A stretch of DNA of 64,000 nt. Origin: Curtobacterium flaccumfaciens (GTDB lineage: Bacteria; Actinomycetota; Actinomycetes; Actinomycetales; Microbacteriaceae). How positions within the stretch are numbered: the first letter of the stretch is position 1; each line of letters opens with the position of its first letter. The stretch lies in the NCBI RefSeq assembly GCF_013359815.1, contig NZ_JABMCF010000039.1:248001-312000 (forward strand), given 5' to 3'. Made by a program: the position numbers and the translations under genes. A model generated the notes under the pieces. That model saw only the letters and a list, made by a program, of their open reading frames with translations, did no database searches and had not been told where the DNA came from. Shown piece after piece: positions 1-8,858 of the stretch.

Positions 1-592
1 CGTCGACGCCCTCGGCGGTCAGCACGTCGCTCGTGCCGGCGCGGCGGACGAGGACGGCGCGGGCCGCGTCGTCGACGGCGGCTCCGCGGAGTGCCAGGCC
101 CGAGGCGTCGAGGAACCGCACCGGGTGGCCGAGCGACCGGTCGAGCCGGGCGAACAGGTCGTCGAGTTCGGGGCCGGCGTCGAGCGCGACGCGGGAGGCG
201 TCGAGGGCTGCCCGGGCCGCCGGGCCCATCCCGGTGCCGATGAGTTCGTGCAGGCGGACCGAGGTCGCCCACGGGTCCGGGGTGGCGAGCACGGCGACGC
301 CGAGCCGGTCGGCGAGCGTCGTGGTGCCGGGGCCGAGTTCCAGTGCCCCGTCGACGACGAGCAGGGTGGTGCCGGCCGCGGACGCCCGGCGCAGCAGCAC
401 GTCGAAGCGTGCATCCGCGCGGTCGACGGGGGTGAGCAGCACGACGACGTCGTCGCCCTGTGACAGGGACCGGCCGACCTGGTCGGGGGCCCCCACGACC
501 CCGCGGACGCTCCGGACCGCGGTGCTGCCGGGGCCGACGAGCAGGCGGGTGCCGGGCGGCAGGAGCGGGAGCAGGTCGCCGACGGCGTTCAC
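1..592 (-). CDS. PucR-like transcriptional regulator, N-terminal part (runs off left edge)
   Basis: This frame starts at a GTG that overlaps the stop of the DUF917 gene before it (GTGA overlap) and stays open to the left edge, giving about 197 residues. The visible part alternates small hydrophobic strands with Gly/Pro turns (LLVGPGSTAVRSVRG, DDVVVLLTPVDRADARFDVL, TTLLVVDGALELGPGTTTL). This resembles the N-terminal sensory half of PucR/CdaR-family activators, which carry a C-terminal helix-turn-helix. That DNA-binding part would lie outside the window, so the family call rests on composition and on its place as last gene of a purine/hydantoin-type operon. It probably controls the permease-HyuA-DUF917 genes upstream. 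Confidence 0.6.
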   Translation of the reverse strand, partial: MNAVGDLLPLLPPGTRLLVGPGSTAVRSVRGVVGAPDQVGRSLSQGDDVVVLLTPVDRADARFDVLLRRASAAGTTLLVVDGALELGPGTTTLADRLGVAVLATPDPWATSVRLHELIGTGMGPAARAALDASRVALDAGPELDDLFARLDRSLGHPVRFLDASGLALRGAAVDDAARAVLVRRAGTSDVLTAEGVD

Positions 593-1683
593 GCGAGCAC
601 CTGGCCCACGGCCTCGGGGACGACGTCCGCGTCGATGCCGAACGCCCGCGGCCCCATGCGCGCGGTGCGGTCGGGGTCCGCCCACCACCACGGCGCCGAC
701 GGCAGCACGAGCACCGCGAGCTCGTTGCCGACCCGCGTGCGGTCGGTCGCCACCGGCGCGAGCGAGCGCGCGTCGACGACGGTGATGACGCTCGGGGTGC
801 TGGCGACCGGCAGGCCGTCGACCAGGCAGTGCACGTACTCGCTGCCCGCCTCGACCCGGGCGACCGCGCCGGTGCCGGCGTCGCGGATGGCCAGGCTGCT
901 GCGGACGAACGCGAGCGCGTCCCCCTCGCGTTGGACGTCGATGACCCGGCCCTGCGCGACGACCCGGCCGCCGATGAGCGCGGCGAGTTCCGCCGCGTCG
1001 CGTGCGCCGCCGGCGGCACGTCCGATCCGGAGGGCACGCTGCACGCTGCCGACGACGGCCCGCTCGCGCAGCAGCGCGACCGGGACCGGGCCGATCGCGA
1101 AGGCCGCCCACCCGCCGCTGTGCGAGACGGCCTCGCGCCACACCGTCTCGACGTCGTGGGGGTGCCGGGCGTCGACCACGATCCGCAGGCCGCTCGTGGT
1201 CGCAGCCGCTGCCGTGACCGTCGTGGTCGGGCCGACGAAGACCGACAGCTGGTCGATGCGCGGGACCGCGCGGCCGACCAGGTCCGCGTCGACGAGCGGC
1301 AGTCCGGCGGCGTGTGCGGTGAGGGCTGCGGCCGGTCCGGTCACGCCGCCGATCTGCGCGGCGACGACGGCGTCGGCACGGGTGCCCGTCCAGCGTTCGA
1401 CCGCCGCGAGCGCGGCCGGCAGCTCCTCGCCGCTCGGCATCTTCTCCTCGAGCACGGTGGTCGACCCGATCAGACCGACGGCCACCACCGAGCCGAGCGC
1501 GGGGTCGTCGAGGTCGACGACCGGCACGCTGCGGTCGCCGAGCGCGAAGCGGAGCGCGCTGACCATGTGGTCGACGCGGCCGCCACCGCCGCAGCCGAGC
1601 AGGGCGGTGCCGCGTCCGAAGACGGTCGCGTCGTCGGCCTGGAGGCCCGCCACACCGCCGCCCCGCCGCTCACCCTGGTCCAT
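589..1683 (-). CDS. DUF917 family protein, divergent third paralog
   Basis: A 364-aa protein of the DUF917 (S-methyl-thiohydantoin desulfurase-like) family, third of three tandem paralogs. The fold landmarks are present but altered. The N-terminal glycine loop reads GCGGGGRVDHM where the neighbours have GTGGGGDPYIG or GTGGGGDPTIG. The central GGVNST/GGINSM motif is GGVTGP, and the GDGMGRAFPE motif is ADLVGRAVPR. The C-terminal beta-rich part is retained. DUF917 proteins accompany HyuA-type hydantoinase/oxoprolinases, so a role in cyclic amide hydrolysis is likely. Loss of the conserved residues suggests a structural, regulatory or changed-substrate subunit. The gap to the upstream paralog is about 100 bases; downstream it overlaps the PucR-like gene. 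Confidence 0.85.
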   Translation of the reverse strand: MDQGERRGGGVAGLQADDATVFGRGTALLGCGGGGRVDHMVSALRFALGDRSVPVVDLDDPALGSVVAVGLIGSTTVLEEKMPSGEELPAALAAVERWTGTRADAVVAAQIGGVTGPAAALTAHAAGLPLVDADLVGRAVPRIDQLSVFVGPTTTVTAAAATTSGLRIVVDARHPHDVETVWREAVSHSGGWAAFAIGPVPVALLRERAVVGSVQRALRIGRAAGGARDAAELAALIGGRVVAQGRVIDVQREGDALAFVRSSLAIRDAGTGAVARVEAGSEYVHCLVDGLPVASTPSVITVVDARSLAPVATDRTRVGNELAVLVLPSAPWWWADPDRTARMGPRAFGIDADVVPEAVGQVLA

Positions 1684-1786
1684 GGGTCCATTCTGCTGCC
1701 GTGGTCGCGTCCCGGGGCCGGAGCCCGGGGCCGGGCCCGGGGTCGGGTGCCTGGGCCGGGCGCCGGGGTCGGCGCCCGGCCGTTCG

Positions 1787-2911
1787 TCAGCCGACCGCCG
1801 GGGCGGCCGGGCGGACGTGCTCGTGCAGCTCCTCGACCGGGACGAACGGCTCGTCGAGCCCGAAGCACGACGGCCCGAACACGGCGAGCGCCTCCGGGGT
1901 CCGCATCAGGTCGGGGGTCGAGATGCCGATCACCCGGACGCGCTGCCCGAACCGCAGGCGCTCGGTGGTGATCGGTTCGGCGGTCTCGGCGTCGAGGACG
2001 CAGATCAGGTCGGGCACGACGGCGACGAGCTGCCCGTCGCGCCGGGCGACGAGGTTCTCGTTCTGGAACCGGAGCTCGAGCTCGGAGCCGTCGGTCCCCT
2101 GCACGGTGGCACGACCGCGGGCGAACCCGTCGACCGTGCGGCGCTCGACGTCGACGACCTTGCCGTCGAACAGCTCGCGCAGGTGCGTGTAGATCGTCGT
2201 GCCGAGGGCCTCGGCGAGCGCGTCGATGGGGTCACGGTGGGCTTCGCGGGCGACCCGGATGGCCCGACCGACGGCGAGTGCCAGGGAGAGCGTGCGCGGG
2301 ACGGCGGTCTCCTGCACCTGGCGGCCGGACATGGCGTACTCGGCGATGTAGGCGACGCCGCCGAGCCGGATGGTGACCCCGCGGGCGAGCCACTCCATCT
2401 TCTTGTTGTCCGTGCCGGTCTCGATGATGACGCCGTGGCCGTTCTCGTCGCTGATCGCCAGTGGACTGCCGGGGACCCCGTAGACCGAGAACGTCTCCAT
2501 CTGCAGCTCGGGGAACGCGCGGCCCATGCCGTCCGCGTCGACGACGGGCAGGCCACCGGTGGCACCGACGAGCAGCGGGATCATCGAGTTGATGCCGCCG
2601 CACTCGATGGGCATCGTCGCGGTCGCCGTCCGGCCCAGGTGGGCTTCGAGCCGACGGAGTGCGCCGAGGGGTTCCGGTCCGGCCGGGATGCGTTCGAGCA
2701 CCACGGTCGGTGCGCCCATCTGCGCGGTGGGGATGACGAGGGCGTCGTCGGGCACCTCGGACGGGTCGAGGATCGTGACGGGGCCGTGCTGTTCGATCGC
2801 GGCACGGACCAGGAGCATCCCGATGGTGGGGTCGCCCCCGCCGCCGGTGCCGAGCAGGGCGGCGCCGCGGGCCAGGTCGGGCAGGTCGTCGACGTCGAGG
2901 ATCCAGCTCAT
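1787..2911 (-). CDS. DUF917 family protein, second paralog
   Basis: A 374-aa DUF917 protein with the full set of family motifs: GTGGGGDPTIG near residue 20, GAPTVVLERIP near 65, GGINSMIPL near 105, and ADGMGRAFPELQM near 130. The start ATG overlaps the stop of the first DUF917 gene by four bases, so the two are probably translationally coupled and made in equal amounts. The family partners with HyuA-like ATP-dependent hydrolases, where the HyuA protein supplies the ATPase fold and DUF917 is thought to supply the second, metal- or substrate-binding half. The substrate is unknown; a cyclic ureide or lactam is inferred from the adjacent NCS1 permease. Confidence 0.88.
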   Translation of the reverse strand: MSWILDVDDLPDLARGAALLGTGGGGDPTIGMLLVRAAIEQHGPVTILDPSEVPDDALVIPTAQMGAPTVVLERIPAGPEPLGALRRLEAHLGRTATATMPIECGGINSMIPLLVGATGGLPVVDADGMGRAFPELQMETFSVYGVPGSPLAISDENGHGVIIETGTDNKKMEWLARGVTIRLGGVAYIAEYAMSGRQVQETAVPRTLSLALAVGRAIRVAREAHRDPIDALAEALGTTIYTHLRELFDGKVVDVERRTVDGFARGRATVQGTDGSELELRFQNENLVARRDGQLVAVVPDLICVLDAETAEPITTERLRFGQRVRVIGISTPDLMRTPEALAVFGPSCFGLDEPFVPVEELHEHVRPAAPAVG

Positions 2912-4092
2912 CGGTGCGCTCCCGTGTTCGTCTCGCCCGCGCTCGTGGTGCCGTCGTGGCGGACCGCGGGGGTGTCGTAGCCGAAGTACCGCGGGCCGGC
3001 CAGGCGGAGGCCGTCCGGGGAGTGCCAGCGCTCGTCGGCCGGTGCGGTGACGATCCGGATGCGGGCGCCGAACCGCAGGGCCTCGGTGGTGATCGGCTCG
3101 CCGGTCTCGGCGTCCAACGTGATGATGAGGTCGGGAGCCGTGGTGCGGACCTGGCCGGCCACCTCGACCAGCAGGTGCTCGTTCTGGAACCGGAGCACCG
3201 CCTCCAGGCCGGTGTCGCTGCCGGAACCGGCGATGCGGGCCGTGCCACGGGCGAACCCGGTGACGGTCTTGCGCTCGATGTCGGCGACCTTGCCCTCGAA
3301 CACGACCGTGCCGCCGAGCACCTCGGTGACCGCCGTGACGGGGTCCGCGTTCTCGCTGCGTGCGCGGACCAGCGTCTCACCCAGCCGGACGCTCAGCGAC
3401 AGGCTGCCGCGGACGAACGACTCCTTCACCTGCGCGCCGGACATGGCGTACTGCGCCGTGATCGCGGAACAGCCCATCTCGACCGTCGCCGTGCGGGCGA
3501 GCCGCTCTGCCCACCGGTTGTCGACCGTGTCGAAGACGACGGTGTTGCCCTTCTCGTCGGCCAGGGCCATCGGTGTCGCGCTGACCCCGGACAGGGTCGG
3601 CAGCACCATCTGCACCTCGGGGAACGCGCGGCCCATGCCGTCGCCGTCGACCAGGGGCAGGCCGAGTTCGGCCGCGGCGACGATCGGGGTCGTCGAGTTC
3701 ACGCCACCGACCTCGATGCAGGCCAGGTGGGTCGGGGTCACGTTGAGGAACGCCGACAGGCTGCGGATGGCCTCGGCGAACTGGCCGGCGGACGGCAGCT
3801 TCTCGACCATCACGGTGGGGGCGCCGATCATCGCGACCGAGAGCACCACGGCGTCGTCGGGCAGGTCCTCGACCTGGACGATCTCGACCGGGCCGTGGGC
3901 GCGGACGGCGGCCTCGGCGAGCAGGCGTCCGATGTAGGGGTCACCGCCGCCACCGGTGCCGAGGATCGCGGCGCCGCGGGCGAGGGCCGAGCAGTCCGCC
4001 CCGATGGAGGTGATGGGGACCTCAGCGGACTGCTCGGCGGTCTGGGAGTTGGAGGTGGTCGTGGGCGGGGTCGCCGTCTCGGTGGCGCTCAT
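2908..4092 (-). CDS. DUF917 family protein, first paralog
   Basis: A 394-aa DUF917 protein. It begins with a Thr/Ser/Gln-rich tail of about 25 residues that the two paralogs lack, followed by GTGGGGDPYIG (near 47), GAPTVMVEKLP, GGVNSTTPI and GDGMGRAFPEVQM. All residues that are degenerate in the third paralog are intact here. Its ATG lies inside the last codons of the HyuA-type gene (ATGA overlap) and its own stop overlaps the next DUF917 gene, so three genes form one tightly coupled block. It is the most likely direct partner of the HyuA protein. The three consecutive copies look like local duplication followed by divergence. Confidence 0.88.
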   Translation of the reverse strand: MSATETATPPTTTSNSQTAEQSAEVPITSIGADCSALARGAAILGTGGGGDPYIGRLLAEAAVRAHGPVEIVQVEDLPDDAVVLSVAMIGAPTVMVEKLPSAGQFAEAIRSLSAFLNVTPTHLACIEVGGVNSTTPIVAAAELGLPLVDGDGMGRAFPEVQMVLPTLSGVSATPMALADEKGNTVVFDTVDNRWAERLARTATVEMGCSAITAQYAMSGAQVKESFVRGSLSLSVRLGETLVRARSENADPVTAVTEVLGGTVVFEGKVADIERKTVTGFARGTARIAGSGSDTGLEAVLRFQNEHLLVEVAGQVRTTAPDLIITLDAETGEPITTEALRFGARIRIVTAPADERWHSPDGLRLAGPRYFGYDTPAVRHDGTTSAGETNTGAHR

Positions 4093-5645
4093 CGGACCAG
4101 CGCCCCGAGTGCCAGGTCGCCGACCGCCTTGGCGCGGATCCGCGTCGCGTTGCCCGGCAGGTACGGGATCGGGACCTCGTCGAAGTCGACGATGTCCACC
4201 GAACCGGGGTCGGCGCCGGCCGCGATCGCACGGTCGACCGCCTCTTGCCGGGCCTCGTCGACCACGGCGGACCGGCGACCGTCGCTGATCGCGTAGACCT
4301 TGTCGACCTCGCCGCTGACCTGCGCGATCGCCGCACCGATGGCGTTGGCGACCGAGTAGTGCTCCGGGCGGTGCACGGTGCCGAGTCCGGGCAGGGTGTC
4401 CGGCAGCAGCACCGAGCCGCCGCCGACCGCCACGACGGGCAGCGGGTCGGACGAGGTGCGCATCCGCTCGACGATGTCGGCGACGCGCTCCGCGATGACG
4501 TCGAGCGCGCGGGCGGCGACCTCGGCCGGCACCCCGGCGACGAGCGACGGGTCCCCGATCGCACCGCGGCCACCGCGGACGGCGACGTCGGTGGCGGTCA
4601 GGGTGGAGCCGCCGAAGACCAGGCCCTCCTCGGTCAGGCGGTACCCGACGGAGTCCGGCCCGACGACGCTGCCGTCCTCGCGGATGCGGGAGCCGCCGCC
4701 GATGCCGACGGACAGGACGTCGGGCATCCGGAAGTTCGTGCGGATGCCGGCGACGGCGACCTCGCCGGTGGCCTCACGCGGGAAGCCCGCGGTCAGGACG
4801 CCGACGTCGCTCGTCGTGCCGCCGACGTCCACGACCGCGCAGGTGTCGAAGCCGGACAGCACCGCGGCGCCGCGCATCGAGTTCGTCGGGCCGGAGGCGA
4901 ACGTCGCGACCGGGTAGCGGCGGGCGTACTCGACGTCCATCAGCGTGCCGTCGTTCTGGCTCAGGAAGAGCGGTGCGTCGATGCCGCTGCCCGTGACCGA
5001 CCCGGACAGGCCGTCGACGATGCGGTCGGCGAGCTCACGGAGCGCCGCGTTGATGATCGTCGCGTTCTCGCGCTCGAGCAGGCCGATGCGACCGATCTCG
5101 GACGACAGCGAGAACGCCACGTCCGGCCCGAGCTCGGCGGCCATGATCTCCTGCGCACGCTGCTCGAACTCGTCGTTGATCGGGGAGAACACCGACGAGA
5201 TCGCGACGGAGCGGATGCCCGCGGCCGCGATGGCACCGGCGTGCCGCTTGAGCTCCTCGGGGTCGAGCTCCGAGATGACACGGCCGTCGAACTCGTGGCC
5301 GCCGTGTGCCAGGAACGGCTGCGCGTGCACGGCCGACACGAGGTGCCCGGGCCAGTCCGTGAACGGGGGCAGCGACGCCGTCGCCGGCAGGCCCAGGCGG
5401 ACCGCGGCCGTCGGGGCGAGGCCGCGTGCCTCCACCAGGGCGTTGATGAAGTGGGTGGTGCCGATCATCACGCCGTCGATGTCCGTGGGGCCGAAGGCGT
5501 GCTGCTCGCGCAGGCCGTCGAGCGCGGCGACGATGCCCGAGGTGACGTCCGGGGTGGTGGACCGCTTGACCGCCGCACGGACGGTGCTGCCGTCCATCAG
5601 GACGGCGTCCGTGTTGGTGCCGCCGACGTCGATGCCGATGCGCAT
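4089..5645 (-). CDS. Hydantoinase/oxoprolinase family protein (HyuA-type, ATP-dependent)
   Basis: A 518-aa member of the HyuA/5-oxoprolinase family with the ASKHA ATPase fold. It has phosphate-1 motif IGIDVGGTNTDAVL at residues 3-16, phosphate-2-like CAVVDVGGTTSDVGV near 268, and a late glycine motif VVAVGGGSVLLP near 410. The family hydrolyses five-membered cyclic amides such as hydantoins, oxoproline and lactams with ATP. Its usual partner HyuB is absent; three DUF917 genes follow instead, with a four-base overlap. A 177-base gap separates it from the upstream permease. Substrate is not determinable from sequence; the context suggests an imported purine- or pyrimidine-derived ureide or hydantoin. 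Confidence 0.9.
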   Translation of the reverse strand: MRIGIDVGGTNTDAVLMDGSTVRAAVKRSTTPDVTSGIVAALDGLREQHAFGPTDIDGVMIGTTHFINALVEARGLAPTAAVRLGLPATASLPPFTDWPGHLVSAVHAQPFLAHGGHEFDGRVISELDPEELKRHAGAIAAAGIRSVAISSVFSPINDEFEQRAQEIMAAELGPDVAFSLSSEIGRIGLLERENATIINAALRELADRIVDGLSGSVTGSGIDAPLFLSQNDGTLMDVEYARRYPVATFASGPTNSMRGAAVLSGFDTCAVVDVGGTTSDVGVLTAGFPREATGEVAVAGIRTNFRMPDVLSVGIGGGSRIREDGSVVGPDSVGYRLTEEGLVFGGSTLTATDVAVRGGRGAIGDPSLVAGVPAEVAARALDVIAERVADIVERMRTSSDPLPVVAVGGGSVLLPDTLPGLGTVHRPEHYSVANAIGAAIAQVSGEVDKVYAISDGRRSAVVDEARQEAVDRAIAAGADPGSVDIVDFDEVPIPYLPGNATRIRAKAVGDLALGALVR

Positions 5646-5822
5646 GGGGGTTCCCTTCGGTGGTGCGGGTGCGGGTGTGGGTGCGGTGGTGCGGGTGCGG
5701 GGTCTTCGCGGGGGGGTGTTGCTGGGTCGGGGGGGGTGCTGGTTCGTGGAGTGGGGACCGGCCGCGCCGTCGCGCGGATCAGGGGTGCGGCGACGCGACC
5801 GGCCGTTCGGGGAGCGCCCGGG

Positions 5823-7211
5823 TCAGGCGGCGGGGGTGGCCGGTGCTTCGGCGACCGGGGCCTCGGTGGCAGCCGGCGCGGCCTCGGTCCGACTGACACC
5901 GACGCCGCGGATCAGCCCGACCTTGCCGGCGACCACGTAGAGCACGAAGGCGATGACCACGGAGCTGATCGACGGGATGCCGACGGCGACGAAGTACCCG
6001 ATGAGCGAGGCGACCGCCCAGATGACCAGGGTGGCCGGCACCCAGGTGGGCGAGGTCGCCGGGATGTTCTCGGCGTCGCTCAGCTCGCGGCGCCAGCGCT
6101 TCACGACGAAGTACTCCGCCACCATGATCCCGGCGATCGGCGGGAAGACGACCCCGAGCACGGACAGGAACGGTGTGAGGGCCCCGAGGAACCCGACGGC
6201 GGCGAGCACCGAGCCGACGACGCCCATCACGAGCGTCACGAGCCCGCGGTTCACCTGCTTGCCGAAGACCGCGTCGATGAAGTTCGTGACGCCGAGGCTC
6301 GAGCTGTAGATGTTCCAGTCGTTGATCTTGAACGTGCCGAGCAGGATCACGAGGATGCCGACCCAGCCGACGCTCGACGTGATCACGCGGGTGATGTCCG
6401 CGGAGCCGACGGCGTGGGCGAGCAGGACACCGGCCAGGCCGATGACGTACTCGCCGAGCGTCACGCCGAGCAGCGTCTGCTTCACGACGTCGCCGACCGA
6501 CCGGTTGAAGCGCGTCATGTCCGGCGTGATCACCGCACCGACGATGAACCCGCCGGCGACCAGGGTGGTGCCCGCCACGAAGCTCAGCTCCGGACCGGCC
6601 GGGGCACGCGCGGCGAGCTCGGCGATCGAGTGGCGGCTCAGCTCGACGATGACCGCCCAGCCGACGAGCACCAGGAACAGCGGCACGGTCACGTTCGCCA
6701 GCCACTGCATCGAGTGGAACCCGCGCAGGACGATCGCGGTGACGAGCAGCCCGAACACGAGCGACCACGCCCAGGCGGGCAGGATCGGCAGGATCGAGAC
6801 GAGGCCGGCCGCCGAGACACCCGACTGGATGCCGAACCACCCGATCAGGCTCAGCCCGATCGCCAGCCCGACCAGCGCCGAGCCGGCCTTGCCGAACCCG
6901 GTCCAGCGGGCGATGACCGAGGTGTTCAGGCCCTCCTTGACGCCGATGACGCCGACGAGGACCGAGACGATCTCCAGGATCACGGCGCCCAGGGTGATCG
7001 CCCAGAAGGCGTCCCAGAAGCTCATGCCGAAGCCGAGCGTCGCACCGAGCAGGAACTGGGACAGGGCCGAGATCTGCCCGAAGCGCTGCACGGCGACCTG
7101 GAACCAGCCGTAGCGCGCGGACATCGGGACTCGGCTGAGCGAGTAGTCGTCGACGGCGACCGACTCGGAACGGGGGGTTCGTGGTGCTGACACTGCGGTC
7201 TCGCTGGCCAT
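5823..7211 (-). CDS. NCS1 family cytosine/purine/hydantoin permease
   Basis: A 462-aa polytopic inner-membrane transporter of the nucleobase:cation symporter-1 family. About twelve hydrophobic segments are visible, with characteristic stretches QISALSQFLLGATLGFG, FWAITLGAVI and DMTRFNRSVGDVVKQT, the last of a type conserved in cytosine/purine permeases. The C-terminus ends in an Ala/Pro-rich cytosolic tail. The start ATG has GAGGAG upstream. It heads the minus-strand operon of HyuA, three DUF917 proteins and a PucR-like regulator, so it probably imports the cyclic amide or nucleobase that these enzymes degrade. The 175-base region upstream is shared with the divergent nucS gene. Confidence 0.88.
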   Translation of the reverse strand: MASETAVSAPRTPRSESVAVDDYSLSRVPMSARYGWFQVAVQRFGQISALSQFLLGATLGFGMSFWDAFWAITLGAVILEIVSVLVGVIGVKEGLNTSVIARWTGFGKAGSALVGLAIGLSLIGWFGIQSGVSAAGLVSILPILPAWAWSLVFGLLVTAIVLRGFHSMQWLANVTVPLFLVLVGWAVIVELSRHSIAELAARAPAGPELSFVAGTTLVAGGFIVGAVITPDMTRFNRSVGDVVKQTLLGVTLGEYVIGLAGVLLAHAVGSADITRVITSSVGWVGILVILLGTFKINDWNIYSSSLGVTNFIDAVFGKQVNRGLVTLVMGVVGSVLAAVGFLGALTPFLSVLGVVFPPIAGIMVAEYFVVKRWRRELSDAENIPATSPTWVPATLVIWAVASLIGYFVAVGIPSISSVVIAFVLYVVAGKVGLIRGVGVSRTEAAPAATEAPVAEAPATPAA

Positions 7212-7374
7212 CGTGGCTCCTCGGGGAGGGGTGTCGGCGTGGGCCGATCGGGGTGTCAGCCACGGTAGGACGGCCTCGGATTGCGGTACATGTGCAGAAC
7301 GTCGTTACGGGCATGTGAATCCGTGCGCGCTGCACAGGCCGCGCGCCCGGTCCGGCTCATCACACCACGCCGGT

Positions 7375-7380
7375 TAGGCT
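7375..7380 (+). promoter_or_regulatory. -10 element (TAGGCT) of a probably leaderless nucS transcript
   Basis: TAGGCT fits the actinobacterial -10 pattern TANNNT and ends exactly six bases before the nucS GTG codon. No Shine-Dalgarno sequence fits in between. This geometry places the transcription start at or next to the start codon, predicting a leaderless mRNA. No convincing -35 box is visible. Confidence 0.55.
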
Positions 7381-7386
7381 TCCGGG

Positions 7387-8082
7387 GTGCGTCTCGTCAT
7401 CGCCCGGTGCTCCGTCGACTACGCGGGCCGGCTCTCAGCCCACCTGCCGCTCGCGACCCGCCTGCTCATGCTCAAGGCGGACGGCTCCCTGCTCGTGCAC
7501 TCCGACGGCGGCAGCTACAAGCCGCTGAACTGGATGAGCCCGCCCTGCTCGATCGAGATCACCGAGCCAGACGAGGAGCAGTCGGTCGCCGGCATCACGC
7601 AGGTGTGGACGGTGACGCAGAAGAAGACGCAGGACAAGCTCATCGTCTCCCTGTACGAGGTGGTGTCCGACGAGACCCACGACCTGGGCGTCGACCCGGG
7701 CCTGGTGAAGGACGGGGTCGAGGCGCACCTGCAGCAACTCCTGGCCGAGCAGATCGAGCTCCTCGGTGACGGCCACACCCTGGTCCGTCGCGAGTACATG
7801 ACGGCGATCGGGCCGGTCGACATCCTGGCCCGCGACGACGCAGGGGCGAGCGTCGCGGTCGAGATGAAGCGCAACGCCAACATCGACGCGGTCGAGCAGC
7901 TCACCCGGTACCTCGAGCTCATGAACCGCGACCCGCACCTGCGTCCGGTGCAGGGCGTGCTCGCCGCGCAGACGGTGGCACCGCAGGCACGCACCCTCGC
8001 CGAGGACCGCGGTATCCGCGTCCTCGTGCTCGACTACGACGCGATGCGCGGCATCGAGGGCGGCCACACCCGCCTGTTCTGA
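7387..8082 (+). CDS. nucS: Endonuclease NucS
   Basis: A 231-aa NucS, the mismatch-specific endonuclease that replaces MutS/MutL in most Actinobacteria. The N-terminal dimerisation domain begins [16 protein letters not shown]. The C-terminal RecB-like nuclease domain holds the PD-(D/E)xK core: PVDILAR followed by SVAVEMKR. The protein ends HTRLF, matching the terminal motif through which the family binds the beta sliding clamp. It acts in the cytoplasm on mismatched duplex DNA and lowers mutation rate. The GTG start lacks a ribosome-binding site and follows a TANNNT box by six bases, so the message is probably leaderless. The gene is monocistronic and divergent from the permease operon. Confidence 0.95.
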   Translation: MRLVIARCSVDYAGRLSAHLPLATRLLMLKADGSLLVHSDGGSYKPLNWMSPPCSIEITEPDEEQSVAGITQVWTVTQKKTQDKLIVSLYEVVSDETHDLGVDPGLVKDGVEAHLQQLLAEQIELLGDGHTLVRREYMTAIGPVDILARDDAGASVAVEMKRNANIDAVEQLTRYLELMNRDPHLRPVQGVLAAQTVAPQARTLAEDRGIRVLVLDYDAMRGIEGGHTRLF

Positions 8083-8183
8083 GCCGCGTCGGGCCGTCCG
8101 GCCTGGAGGCACGGCGCACCCCCGCCCCGCCGCCGACGGATCCCGGATGGTCGCCGCCACGGCCCGGCTAGGGTGGGCAGGAC

Positions 8184-8858
8184 ATGACCAGCCCGTTCTC
8201 CGCCATCCTGTTCGACCTCGACGGCACCATCAGCGACTCCGCTCCGGGCATCCTCGAGAGCCTGACGCACACCTTCCGCACCGTCGGCGTCCCGGTGCCG
8301 GACCACGACACCCTGATGTCGTTCGTGGGCCCGCCGATCATGGACACGTTCCGGATCGCGATGGGCATGGACGAGGAGCTCGCTGACCGCACCCTCGCCG
8401 TCTACCGCGAGCACTACTTCTCGCACGGGGCGCTCGACTCCGAGATGTTCCCGGACATCGACGTCGTGCTGCGCACCCTGCACCAGGCGGGGCTGCCGAT
8501 CTCGACGGCGACGAGCAAGCCGGAGACGCCGGCGACCTACATCCTCGAGCACTACGGGCTCACCGGGGACATCGACATCATCACGGGTGCGAGCGACGAC
8601 GAGGTGCGGTCGAGCAAGGCCGACGTCGTCGAAGAGGCACTGCGACGCCTCGAGGCCCACGGCTTCGACACCAGCCGCCCGGTGCTGATCGGCGACCGGA
8701 AGCACGACGTCGAGGGCGCGACCGTGCACGGCGTCCCGGTCGTCTTCGCCGAGTGGGGCTACGGCTCCCCCGACGAGGCCGAGGGCACCATCGCCCGCGC
8801 CGCCACCCCGCTCGACCTGCTGCCGATCCTGCTGCCGTCCGCGACGCCGTCCGCATGA
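8184..8858 (+). CDS. HAD superfamily hydrolase (phosphoglycolate phosphatase-like)
   Basis: A 224-aa haloacid-dehalogenase-type phosphatase. Motif I is FDLDGTISDS with the nucleophile Asp11 and acid Asp13. Motif II is the Ser/Thr of ISTATSKPE, motif III the Lys of RSSKADVV, and motif IV IGDRKHDVEGA near residue 173. The helical cap between motifs I and II gives Gph/pyrophosphatase-like architecture. It should dephosphorylate a small metabolite in the cytoplasm; the exact substrate is open. TAGGGT lies nine bases before the ATG, so the leader is absent or very short. Its stop overlaps the start of the MFS gene (ATGA), making a two-gene unit. Confidence 0.88.
   Translation: MTSPFSAILFDLDGTISDSAPGILESLTHTFRTVGVPVPDHDTLMSFVGPPIMDTFRIAMGMDEELADRTLAVYREHYFSHGALDSEMFPDIDVVLRTLHQAGLPISTATSKPETPATYILEHYGLTGDIDIITGASDDEVRSSKADVVEEALRRLEAHGFDTSRPVLIGDRKHDVEGATVHGVPVVFAEWGYGSPDEAEGTIARAATPLDLLPILLPSATPSA

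Noticed and set aside
4245-7190. A very long open frame (over 900 codons) on the plus strand
   Set aside because: It is antisense to the HyuA and permease genes, is dominated by Asp, Arg, Gly and His, and shows no domain. High-GC genomes give long shadow frames opposite real genes.
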